From an uncultured Roseicyclus sp. (lineage in GTDB: Bacteria; Pseudomonadota; Alphaproteobacteria; Rhodobacterales; Rhodobacteraceae), in contig CANLXA010000001.1 of the NCBI GenBank assembly GCA_947494975.1, positions 248,001 through 312,000 of the forward strand: 64,000 bases of DNA, given 5' to 3'. Made by a program: the position numbers and the translations under genes. Position 1 is the stretch's first letter. Every line of letters starts with the position of its first letter. This document shows, in pieces, positions 10,428 to 17,872 of this stretch. The notes beneath the pieces are model-generated. The model had not been told where the DNA came from. It was given only the letters and a program-made list of their open reading frames with translations, and ran no database searches.

Positions 10428-10787
10428 CTAATCGAGCGCCGAGTTGGGTGTTACCAAGGTCCTCGCGGAGGCCAGCGTCACCGGGTCTTCGATGACAAGC
10501 CGTGCGATCCGCCCGTCGGGCAGAATCACTGTCGCGCCATCAGCGGCGGCAGCGTCGAGGTACATGGGCGTATCTGCGGTTACAGCACGTGCAGGAATAA
10601 CCTGCGCGTCCGTCTCAAGCGCGGCCATCCCCGATCCCAATTCCTGTCCAGACAGGAAATCGGCAACCCAGGAGGTGTTGCTTACGACGGCGACATGTAC
10701 CGCAAACGATCCGACGGCGACCGCTGACAAGAACAGCGGAATACCGACGGTGGGCTTCACGACGAGCCAGATCTTTGAATTGTTCAT
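10428..10787 (-). CDS. pucA: LH2 antenna alpha subunit with long C-terminal extension
   Basis: A 119-residue light-harvesting II alpha polypeptide. Residues 1-46 are canonical: MNNSKIWLVVKPTVG, one membrane helix, and His31 in FAVHVAV as the bacteriochlorophyll ligand. At positions 44-45, where B850-type alpha subunits usually have Tyr/Tyr or Tyr/Trp, this protein has Phe-Leu (WVADFLSG). Residues 47-119 form an extra hydrophilic tail, whereas typical alpha subunits end at about 50-60 residues. The tail would face the periplasm. RBS GGGAG precedes the ATG. It lies 15 bases after pucB and should be co-translated at high level. Confidence 0.93.
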   Translation of the reverse strand: MNNSKIWLVVKPTVGIPLFLSAVAVGSFAVHVAVVSNTSWVADFLSGQELGSGMAALETDAQVIPARAVTADTPMYLDAAAADGATVILPDGRIARLVIEDPVTLASARTLVTPNSALD

Positions 10788-10802
10788 GTGATCTTGCTCC
10801 CG

Positions 10803-10958
10803 TCAGCCCAGCCAAGGCGTTGCAACGGCCACCAGGAAGTGAGCGACCAGAGCGATCCCCCCAAATACCCGTGTGCCATCAATGAGGTAGCTATGCACCT
10901 CTTCCGCCTCTTTGAGGGTCAGACCCGTGGGCCAGACTTTATCCGGATCATCAGACAT
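10803..10958 (-). CDS. pucB: LH2 antenna beta subunit
   Basis: A 51-residue light-harvesting II beta polypeptide: a soluble N-terminus ([24 protein letters not shown], residues 2-25), one membrane helix, His40 in LVAHFLVA as the bacteriochlorophyll ligand, and the family ending ATPWLG. His22 sits where beta subunits contact the B800 region. AAGGGA precedes the ATG. It is the first gene of pucBAC, and the promoter region upstream carries two PpsR-type operators. Confidence 0.95.
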   Translation of the reverse strand: MSDDPDKVWPTGLTLKEAEEVHSYLIDGTRVFGGIALVAHFLVAVATPWLG

Positions 10959-11081
10959 GAGATCCCTTTCCTCTTGCTTCGAGATTTGGCCCAGGCGCCG
11001 CGAAGCCCCTGAACCGGCGAGCGACGAGCCCGAGGATGCGTGCGGACGTGCAAGCAGGACCGGGTCCATCATGGAACAGCA

Positions 11082-11099
11082 TGTCACACAAAGTGGACA
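11082..11099. promoter_or_regulatory. PpsR/CrtJ-type operator, proximal
   Basis: TGTC-N10-GACA, the full consensus of the PpsR/CrtJ repressor (TGT-N12-ACA), lies 124 bases upstream of the pucB start. PpsR represses photosynthesis genes under oxygen and light. The match is exact, including the inner C and G. Confidence 0.8.
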
Positions 11100-11106
11100 C
11101 GTCAAC

Positions 11107-11124
11107 TGTAAAGTTGAGTTTACA
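11107..11124. promoter_or_regulatory. PpsR/CrtJ-type operator, distal
   Basis: TGTA-N10-TACA is a second TGT-N12-ACA dyad, seven bases from the first. Paired operators a few bases apart are typical of puc and bch promoters, where PpsR binds cooperatively as a tetramer. Confidence 0.75.
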
Positions 11125-11405
11125 CATGGTGAAACGCCAAAAAACTTGGCACTTTGGTGCCGATTCCAGCACGCGGCGATGCCCGCTCGGATCGCATGCA
11201 GCCTGCCACCGATTGCGGCGAGCCCCGGCTGAAGAAAGGCCGCCGACTCAATCTCGCCGATGAGCGCGGCCGGAACGGTAGGGATCGGGGGACGCAAGCT
11301 GCCGCCCGCCGTCCGGTCCGTTCCGGCGCGCAGCCGATCTTTGGCAGGGGGTGTTGCCGGGTCGAAACGCGCCCGCTCTCGAAAGATCAGGCGCGGTCCG
11401 GATCG

Positions 11406-13205
11406 TCAGCTCAGGTGATGGACGTCCTGCAGCCCGTAGACCGGGGTTAGGATGCCTTCCATGCGCGCCTTGATCTGCAGTGACAGGAACTGCGAGTAAT
11501 GCCGTGACTGGTGCAGATTGCCGCCGTGCATCCAGAGATTTGGCACCTGCGTCGGCTTCCACATGTTGCGCTGCTCGCCCTCCCAGGGGCCCGGATCCTT
11601 GGTGGTGTCGGAGCCGAGGCCCCAGCACTTGCCCAACTTGTCGGCCATGTCTTGACCCATCAGGTCCGCGACCCAGCCATTCATCGAGTTGTAGCCCGTG
11701 GCATAGACAACCAGGTCGGCATCCAGATGCGTGCCGTCATCAAGGATCACGCCGGTCTCGTCCAGTTTCTCGACCTGCCCACGCTTCAGCTTGATCTTGC
11801 CGTCGATAATGAGCTGGCTGGCGCCGACGTCGATGTAATATCCAGATCCGCGCCGCAGGTATTTCATGAAGAGCCCGCTGTCGTCGTCGCCCCAGTCGAG
11901 CCAGAACCCCGCCTTTTCAAGCCCGTCGTAGAATTCCTTGTCCTGCTCCTTCATCGCGGCATAGGCCGGGATCTGGAATTCGTGCAGGATGGCGTAGGGC
12001 AGCGAGGCAAAGATCAGGTCCGCCCTTTCGGTCGTCACACCATTGCGCACCGCCTCTTCGGAATAGAGTGCCCCCAACCCGATTTCCATCAACGTATCCG
12101 AGCGCACGATATGGGTCGAAGACCGTTGGACCATGGTCACATCGGCATCGTGTTCCCAAAGCGCGGCACAGATGTCGTGGGCCGAGTTGTTGGAGCCGAC
12201 GACAACTACCTTCTTGCCGGACCATCGGTCGGGGCCGTCATGTTCGGAACTGTGCTGCTGCACACCCTTGAAGACGTCCATGCCGGGAAATTCCGGCATC
12301 CGCTTCTTGCCCGACATGCCGGTGGCCATGACAAGTTGCTTCGGGCGCAGGACGACCTCTTCACCGTCGCGATCCACCACCACGGTCCACTCCTGGGTTT
12401 TCTCGTCGAAGCTCGCGGACTTGGCGGTGGTGCGGGTCCAGTAGTTGAGCTCCATCACCTTCGTGTACATCTCCAGCCAGTCGCCGATCTTGTCCTTGGG
12501 CGCGAAGACCGGCCAGTTTTCCGGGAACTTGATATACGGAAGATGATCGTACCAGACCGGGTCATGCAGGCAGAGCGACTTGTAGCGCCTGCGCCAACTG
12601 TCTCCGGGCCGGTCGTTGCGTTCGACGATGATCGTCGGCACGCCCAACTGACGCAACCGGGCGCCCATGGCGATGCCGCCCTGTCCGCCGCCGATGATCA
12701 GGCAATAGGGTTGGGTTTCGTAGCCGAGCTCTGCCGCCTCACGGGCGCGTTCTTCGGCCCAGGTCTCGCGGCCCTTGCCTGCGCCGTGCTTGGCCCCCAA
12801 GGGTCGATTGAACCCCGACGGTTCCTCATGCCCTTTCAGCTCCACCATGGTCGTCAGCAAGGTCCAGATCTTGCCGTCTTTCAGGCGCAACAAGCCATAG
12901 CCCCGCGCGACCTCGGTTTCGAACTGGATCCAGGCCGTGGTGACCCCGCCCTCCTCCGTCGGGATCTCACCTTCGGCCAGTTTCCAGCCGGTGGGTTTGG
13001 TGGTCGCAAGTTGATGGGTGAGCATGTCCTCGACCTGCTCCTGGCCCTCGACTGTCTTGAGGTTCCAGGTGAAGGTCACAAGGTCGCGCCAGTAGCAATC
13101 GTCCTGAAACATGTCTCGCGCCCGGGCAATGTCGCCCTGTTCCAGCGCGGTGCCAAAATCATCCAGAAAGGCCTGGGTCTGGTCTGTGATTGTCGTATCG
13201 AGCAT
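11406..13205 (-). CDS. NTF2-like/flavin-containing monooxygenase fusion
   Basis: A 599-residue protein with two parts. Residues 5-130 form an NTF2/SnoaL-like cone domain (LDDFGTALEQGDIARARDMF, CYWRDLVTFTWNLKT). Residues 165-599 form a class B flavin monooxygenase: FAD motif IGGGQGG at 171-177, NADPH motif VVGSNNSAHD at 335-344, and ATGYN late in the sequence. Such enzymes oxygenate N, S or carbonyl substrates; the substrate here is unknown. RBS GGAGG precedes the ATG at 13205; the frame extends further upstream without support. An AcoR-like regulator lies directly upstream on the same strand and probably controls it. Confidence 0.85.
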   Translation of the reverse strand: MLDTTITDQTQAFLDDFGTALEQGDIARARDMFQDDCYWRDLVTFTWNLKTVEGQEQVEDMLTHQLATTKPTGWKLAEGEIPTEEGGVTTAWIQFETEVARGYGLLRLKDGKIWTLLTTMVELKGHEEPSGFNRPLGAKHGAGKGRETWAEERAREAAELGYETQPYCLIIGGGQGGIAMGARLRQLGVPTIIVERNDRPGDSWRRRYKSLCLHDPVWYDHLPYIKFPENWPVFAPKDKIGDWLEMYTKVMELNYWTRTTAKSASFDEKTQEWTVVVDRDGEEVVLRPKQLVMATGMSGKKRMPEFPGMDVFKGVQQHSSEHDGPDRWSGKKVVVVGSNNSAHDICAALWEHDADVTMVQRSSTHIVRSDTLMEIGLGALYSEEAVRNGVTTERADLIFASLPYAILHEFQIPAYAAMKEQDKEFYDGLEKAGFWLDWGDDDSGLFMKYLRRGSGYYIDVGASQLIIDGKIKLKRGQVEKLDETGVILDDGTHLDADLVVYATGYNSMNGWVADLMGQDMADKLGKCWGLGSDTTKDPGPWEGEQRNMWKPTQVPNLWMHGGNLHQSRHYSQFLSLQIKARMEGILTPVYGLQDVHHLS

Positions 13206-13322
13206 GTGATCCTCCCGTTGGGTTGCGAACGTCCTCCGGGCGGGAGCCTGTCGGGCAGAGGCCGCGCTGACAACGCGCTTCGCGCCGACCATCCGGGAAA
13301 TTGCTCGAAACCGGCGCAGTTT

Positions 13323-13336
13323 GTTGCGCGCGCAAC
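13323..13336. promoter_or_regulatory. 14-bp perfect palindrome upstream of the monooxygenase gene
   Basis: GTTGCGCGCGCAAC is a perfect 14-bp palindrome 118 bases before the monooxygenase start and just after the end of the AcoR-like regulator gene. A further GCAAC half lies at 13343. Enhancer-binding regulators with Fis-type domains often bind such GTTGC/GCAAC dyads, so this is the best operator candidate for that regulator. Confidence 0.5.
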
Positions 13337-13357
13337 GGCGAAGCAACAGACGTGGCC

Positions 13358-15103
13358 TCAGGCCGGAGGTGTAAGGCCAGCCTTGCGAAGCCGCCGCAGG
13401 ACGGTCGAGCGGTTCACCCCCAACCGGCGCGCCGCTTGAGACATGTTCCAGCCGCACGCCTTCATTAACGCTTCCAGGTCATCCTCTTCGGAGGGCCGGG
13501 ATGCGGCCTGTTGCAAGGGCGGCGGCAAATCCGGAAGATCAATCACCGTGCCCTCGCAAAGTGCCACGGCAACCTCCAGAACCTGTTCCAGCTCGCGAAT
13601 ATTGCCGGGCCAGCTTCGCGACTTCAGCTCAGCCCGCGCAGCAGGCGACAGACGCATGGCTTCGCTGGAACACCGCCGCAGCAGCCGATCGATCAACCAG
13701 TCCAGATCCGCCCGGTGACGCAGCGGCGGAAGCGCGAGCGTGGCGCCGACGAGACGAAAGAACAGGTCGTCGCGCAGCACTTGGGACAGTTCCGTCGGCG
13801 TGCAATGGCAAGAGGCCAGGAAGCGAAGATCCGTTCGGCGGTCAAGAAGCCGCAACAGGGCGGCTTGCGCGCCGGCAGGCAGATTTTCGATGCCGCGCAG
13901 GAACACCGTGCCGGCCACCGCCTCTTGCAGCGTCGCGATAAGGGTGTTCTCGTCGCATCGCACTGCATGAAAACCGCGCCCCTTGGGGCCGGAGACATGG
14001 ATCGCACGGGCCAGTTTCTCTTTTCCCGTGCCAGTCTCACCGGTCAACAAAAGCGGCACCTGGGTGGGGGCCAGCCGCGCCGCGTGCGCAAGCAGGCGTT
14101 CCAGCGCCGGGTCGGGCCCGGCAAAGCTGCCCAATGCACCGGGCGGCGTGCGCACATGCCGACGCAGGGCGGCGGTCATCTGCGGGGTCTGAGGCGCGAT
14201 GGCGTGGCCAAACAGACCGCGCCCGTCCTTCAGCCGCAACATGCGTTCCTCGGTGGGTTTGCCGCGCATCAGATCCGGAAGGTCATCCACGCTGAGGTCC
14301 AGCCAGTCATCGATGCGCGACCCGATCAGTCGCGAAAGCCCCTTGGGATCAAACGTGCGGCTTGCCGCCGACGTTATCCCCACGATCCGCCCCGATCCGT
14401 CCAGCGCCACAGCGGCGTCCGGATCGACCTCCAGAAACTCCGGGCTCGTCGAGACGCGCAGCACCCAGTCGCGCCGTGTCATGGCCATCAGGTTGGCCAT
14501 CTCGACCCGGCGGGCCGAGGCGGTCACCAGACTCATGGCAAGGTTCTGCGTCGACTTCGGGGATGGAGACCGCAGCAGCGAGATATCGAGAACAGCCGAG
14601 AGTTCCCCACGCGTGTCGAATATCGGAGCCGCAGTGCACGACAGCGGCACATGGGCCACGCCGAAATGATCACCTTGATGAATGGTGACCGCCTCGCGGG
14701 TGACGATGCAGGACCCGACACCGGACGTGCCAGCGAGCTCCTCTGTCCAGTTCGAACCGAGGTACAGGCCGGCATCACGCAATTGATCCTCAAACCGCGG
14801 GTCACCGAAGAAATCGACACAGACGCCCTGCGCATCGGCCAGTAGCAAGACGTAGTTGTGACCGGCCACCTGCCGGAACAATGCCTGCAGGCCAGATCGC
14901 GCCGTGGCAATCAACCGTTCAGATTGTTCGCGGTGCTCGCGCAGTTCGGTTTCAGTCACGATATGCGCAGAGTCCAGCCGGGACGGATCCATACCATAGG
15001 TATCCACACAACGCCGCCAGCTGTCCGATACCAGCCGATCACGTCCAGTCTCGACCCCGCGCAGCACACGGTCGATTTCTTCTACATGATCCACTTCGAG
15101 CAT
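13358..15103 (-). CDS. AcoR-like regulator lacking the GAFTGA loop
   Basis: A 581-residue regulator of the acetoin-regulator type: an N-terminal sensory region with a GAF-like fold (about residues 65-200), an AAA+ module with Walker A GETGTGKE at 355-362, and a C-terminal Fis helix-turn-helix (MSQAARRLGVNRSTVLRRLRKAG). After Walker A the chain goes from FHAVRCDENTLIATLQEAVAGTVFL straight on, with no GAFTGA sigma-54 contact motif. The Walker B position reads GTVFLRGIE rather than the usual acidic LDEIG. It may therefore act with the housekeeping sigma factor, as known for GAFTGA-less NtrC in Rhodobacter. ATG 15103 has GGGGAGG upstream. Confidence 0.8.
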   Translation of the reverse strand: MLEVDHVEEIDRVLRGVETGRDRLVSDSWRRCVDTYGMDPSRLDSAHIVTETELREHREQSERLIATARSGLQALFRQVAGHNYVLLLADAQGVCVDFFGDPRFEDQLRDAGLYLGSNWTEELAGTSGVGSCIVTREAVTIHQGDHFGVAHVPLSCTAAPIFDTRGELSAVLDISLLRSPSPKSTQNLAMSLVTASARRVEMANLMAMTRRDWVLRVSTSPEFLEVDPDAAVALDGSGRIVGITSAASRTFDPKGLSRLIGSRIDDWLDLSVDDLPDLMRGKPTEERMLRLKDGRGLFGHAIAPQTPQMTAALRRHVRTPPGALGSFAGPDPALERLLAHAARLAPTQVPLLLTGETGTGKEKLARAIHVSGPKGRGFHAVRCDENTLIATLQEAVAGTVFLRGIENLPAGAQAALLRLLDRRTDLRFLASCHCTPTELSQVLRDDLFFRLVGATLALPPLRHRADLDWLIDRLLRRCSSEAMRLSPAARAELKSRSWPGNIRELEQVLEVAVALCEGTVIDLPDLPPPLQQAASRPSEEDDLEALMKACGWNMSQAARRLGVNRSTVLRRLRKAGLTPPA

Positions 15104-15604
15104 CACGTCCTCCCCACGGCTGCCCGGCATCAGGTTAGCCGATCATCCTGATCGGAGCCACAAAACCTTGATCGGCAGAAGTTCCGATCCCCAAAACCCT
15201 GCCGTCCGCTCCAAGCCTTGCGAATGTGGACGGCGCTGATCGTGCTTTTGAAGCAAGCTCCGATTCCCCTGCCCCGGAGTTCATTGTCGCCCCTTCGGAT
15301 TACGCTACTCCAAGCCACCTGGCTGACGTGGCGCAGGACAGCGAAACCTCCAACCGCACCGTGCTCATGGTTGACGGTCTGACTTGAGCCGACCGACATG
15401 TGTTGCTGGCCGAATGGCAAGCGCCGGGCCGGACAAGTGGATTCTGGCAACGCAATGTTCGGCACGAACCTCTGATGCAGCTGGCCAAAATGCCACCAGC
15501 ACGGGGCCAGGTGACATCAAAGCTTCAAATTCGCCATTGTAGGCGGTCCGGCTGGCACCCATAAATTGTGTATCGCGGCCCCGACCGAGGAAATACTTGA
15601 GTTC
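15104..15604. other. Non-coding gap with GATCGG/CCGATC dyads
   Basis: About 500 bases without a convincing gene. Close to the regulator start there are two dyads of the same hexamer: CCGATC-N5-GATCGG (15139-15155) and GATCGG-N8-CCGATC (15170-15189). They may mark an operator for the AcoR-like gene or for a nearby promoter. Short frames at 15365-15610 (minus) and 15130-15465 (minus) have no recognisable product and no clear RBS. Confidence 0.45.
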
Positions 15605-17872
15605 ATGCAAACTAATGTCTCTGCCGGTGAGATCAGGCGTGATCTTGTGGAGTTATGCAACCAGGGCCGGTTCTTTGCTGCTCATGTAAGATTGTTGGAC
15701 AGCGGGCTGGAAGCCCATCTCCATCCGAGCTTGTGGGAACTGGTCGAGCGACGCGCCACGGAGGCCGGAGACGAGGCGTTGGCGTATCGCGTTCGGCGGG
15801 AGCTTCTTGCCGCCGAGGTCGTGAGCGCCGACACCGTGTTGAACCAGGCGCGCTACGAGATCGAACAAGGGCAACCGGGAGCGGCCCGTATCCTTCTTGA
15901 GAGGGCCTTCGGAGACGAGCCCGAAAGCAGTGAAGCGCGTATCTTGCTGGGGATTGCATTGGCCTCGGAAGATCGATCCGCAGCTATTCATCTTCTCGAG
16001 GACGCCGAGGGCGGGTCGGAAACGGAAATGCTCTGGGCGGTGGACGCGCTCCGCAATTTGGGTGAACTGAAGCGGGCCTTGCGTCTTTGCCGGGTTGCTG
16101 TCGAACGCTTCCCATTGAACGCCATGTTTCTCAACCGTTTGGGATGGATTGCGGAGGGGATCGGAGATTTCGAAACCGCAATTGATGCCGCGGCAACAAA
16201 CCTGAACGGCGGCGGCGACAACACGGCAAGGGCACTCAACAGGCTCGTGCGGCTTCACCGGCGTCTCGGCGACAAACCCAAAGCGATGACATACGCGGCC
16301 GAATTGCTCCGGATGGACGGAAGCCCGGTACAGAAACTGTCGCTCGCGCGGACGTTGGGGCAATCGGCACTGCTCCAAAGTCTCGTCGGTTCTCTTCCCT
16401 CATTGCATGCGAAAGGTCGCATCCCGGCGAGCGAAGCAGAAAAGGTGCTGACGTTCCTTCTCGACGATGGCCATATCGGGCTTGCCCTATTCCTCTGGCG
16501 CGAGGGATTTCCTATCGGAGCGGCTGCGAAGCGGGTCCTGATACGCAAAGGGTTCGGTGGCGACCTCGGTGCCGAACTCCCCAGATGCGTCGATGATGCA
16601 GCCCAAATTCGAAGCCCAGACGCCCTGTTTCCGCTCTACCCCGAGCGGGTGAATGCCTCATTGCCCGCCGGCTGGTACCCTGCCCTGCGAGATAACGACA
16701 AGATCTTGCTCGTGAATTCCGTGCTTGCGGCCGGCGGCGCCGAGCGCCAATTCCTGATGGTCGCCCGCTCGCTGGTCGCTGCCGGCCTAGAACCCGACCG
16801 GCTGCACGCCGCGTTGTTTTCGATCGAACGGGACCGTGGCCATGGTCATTTCGAAGATGCGCTTCGTGCCACTGGAATTCACGTACACGACCTTGCGCGG
16901 CGAGGCATGTCGTCTCTCTCGATGCCGGAGCGCGAACAGGACATAGTGGCCCTTCTCCCCGCCAGGTTGAGAGGCGACGTATTGGCGCTCTACGATCTGG
17001 CGCAGCAACTCAAGCCGGCCGTCATTCACGGGTGGCAGGACAGAGCGGCTGTCGCGTCAGGTCTGGTCAGTCAGATGCTCGACATCAAGCGCACAGTGCT
17101 CAGCGTGCGCAATATGCGGCCAAGCAAACGCGGCGATGAGACGGACTGGATCGCGCGCTCGGTCTATAAGGACGTGCTTGCAAGGCCTTCGGTGGCGATG
17201 ACGGCGAACGCGGTCGAAGGCGCACGGGACTATGAGGATTGGCTTGGACTGCCAGAAGGTGACGTGTCGATCTTGTCGAATGCGGTGGACGATAAGGTAT
17301 TTTTCTCGCGACCGGACTCGCAGCCATCGGACGGACCTGTTCGCGTTCTGGGCGTGTTCCGTCTCGCCGAAAACAAGCGGCCGCTGCTCTGGGTCGAGAC
17401 CATGGCGGCGCTGCGCGAGCAACACGGTCTGGACATAGCCCCACGCATCGTGGGGGCAGGCCCGATTGCTGACGAAGTCCGAAGGCATGCGGAGCGTGTC
17501 GGCCTGAACGATCTTCGCCTGGACCCACCCATAGAGGACCCGTCAGAGATCTACCGCCAAAGTGACCTGCTCGTTCTGTTGTCCCAGGTCGAAGGCACGC
17601 CCAACGTCGTTCTGGAGGCCCAGATTTGCGGGCTTCCAGTTGCGGCCTGTCGTGTCGGAGGCGTTTCAGAGGCCCTCCATCAGGGCGGGCCAAGCGGCGG
17701 GCTGCTTCTCAAGGCCGAGATCGATGCGACCGATGCAGCCGAGGCGATTGCGCACTGGTTGCCGACCGCGCTGGCCGCCGAAAAAGAGCCTCGTGTGCGC
17801 TTCGTTCTGGAAAGGTATTCCACATCCGCGTTGGCCGAACGTCTTCTCGATCTCTACGGACGGCAAACATGA
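15605..17872 (+). CDS. TPR-containing GT4-type glycosyltransferase
   Basis: A 755-residue protein. Residues about 20-300 are all helical with tetratricopeptide character (ARILLERAFGDEPESSEARILLGIAL, LKRALRLCRVAVERFPLNAMFLNRLGWIAEGIGDFE). Residues about 370-755 form a GT-B glycosyltransferase of family 4: nucleotide-side motif NSVLAAGGAERQF and donor-site motif VEGTPNVVLEAQICGLPVAA with the EX7E-like acid pair. It probably adds a sugar to a surface polysaccharide or protein. ATG 15605 is chosen; a TTG at 15566 adds 13 residues. It overlaps the next gene as ATGA, forming a three-gene unit. Confidence 0.8.
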   Translation: MQTNVSAGEIRRDLVELCNQGRFFAAHVRLLDSGLEAHLHPSLWELVERRATEAGDEALAYRVRRELLAAEVVSADTVLNQARYEIEQGQPGAARILLERAFGDEPESSEARILLGIALASEDRSAAIHLLEDAEGGSETEMLWAVDALRNLGELKRALRLCRVAVERFPLNAMFLNRLGWIAEGIGDFETAIDAAATNLNGGGDNTARALNRLVRLHRRLGDKPKAMTYAAELLRMDGSPVQKLSLARTLGQSALLQSLVGSLPSLHAKGRIPASEAEKVLTFLLDDGHIGLALFLWREGFPIGAAAKRVLIRKGFGGDLGAELPRCVDDAAQIRSPDALFPLYPERVNASLPAGWYPALRDNDKILLVNSVLAAGGAERQFLMVARSLVAAGLEPDRLHAALFSIERDRGHGHFEDALRATGIHVHDLARRGMSSLSMPEREQDIVALLPARLRGDVLALYDLAQQLKPAVIHGWQDRAAVASGLVSQMLDIKRTVLSVRNMRPSKRGDETDWIARSVYKDVLARPSVAMTANAVEGARDYEDWLGLPEGDVSILSNAVDDKVFFSRPDSQPSDGPVRVLGVFRLAENKRPLLWVETMAALREQHGLDIAPRIVGAGPIADEVRRHAERVGLNDLRLDPPIEDPSEIYRQSDLLVLLSQVEGTPNVVLEAQICGLPVAACRVGGVSEALHQGGPSGGLLLKAEIDATDAAEAIAHWLPTALAAEKEPRVRFVLERYSTSALAERLLDLYGRQT

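Larger units (their letters stand above)
10959..11405. promoter_or_regulatory. puc upstream region without genes
   Basis: This 447-base gap separates pucB from the flavin monooxygenase gene. It holds the two TGT-N12-ACA operators listed separately and, next to them, GCCAA-AAAAC-TTGGC (11136-11150), a perfect dyad. The part from 11160 to 11405 has only short unsupported frames. The puc promoter should lie between about 10980 and 11130 on the minus strand. Confidence 0.6.

Noticed and set aside
11146-11161. TTGGCAC...TGCC as a sigma-54 -24/-12 promoter
   Set aside because: The spacing and the -12 element do not match TGGCAC-N5-TTGC, and it points away from pucB.
11154-11450. 99-codon plus-strand frame upstream of the monooxygenase end
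   Set aside because: No RBS, Arg-rich composition, and it runs into the 3' end of a real gene on the other strand.
11511-13439. 642-codon plus-strand frame over the monooxygenase gene
   Set aside because: It is the mirror of a gene with intact FAD and NADPH motifs and has no RBS or family.
15365-15610. 81-codon minus-strand frame (MHELKYFLGRG...) in the gap before the TPR-glycosyltransferase
   Set aside because: The first half looks protein-like, but there is no RBS or recognisable family, and it overlaps the start region of the glycosyltransferase gene.
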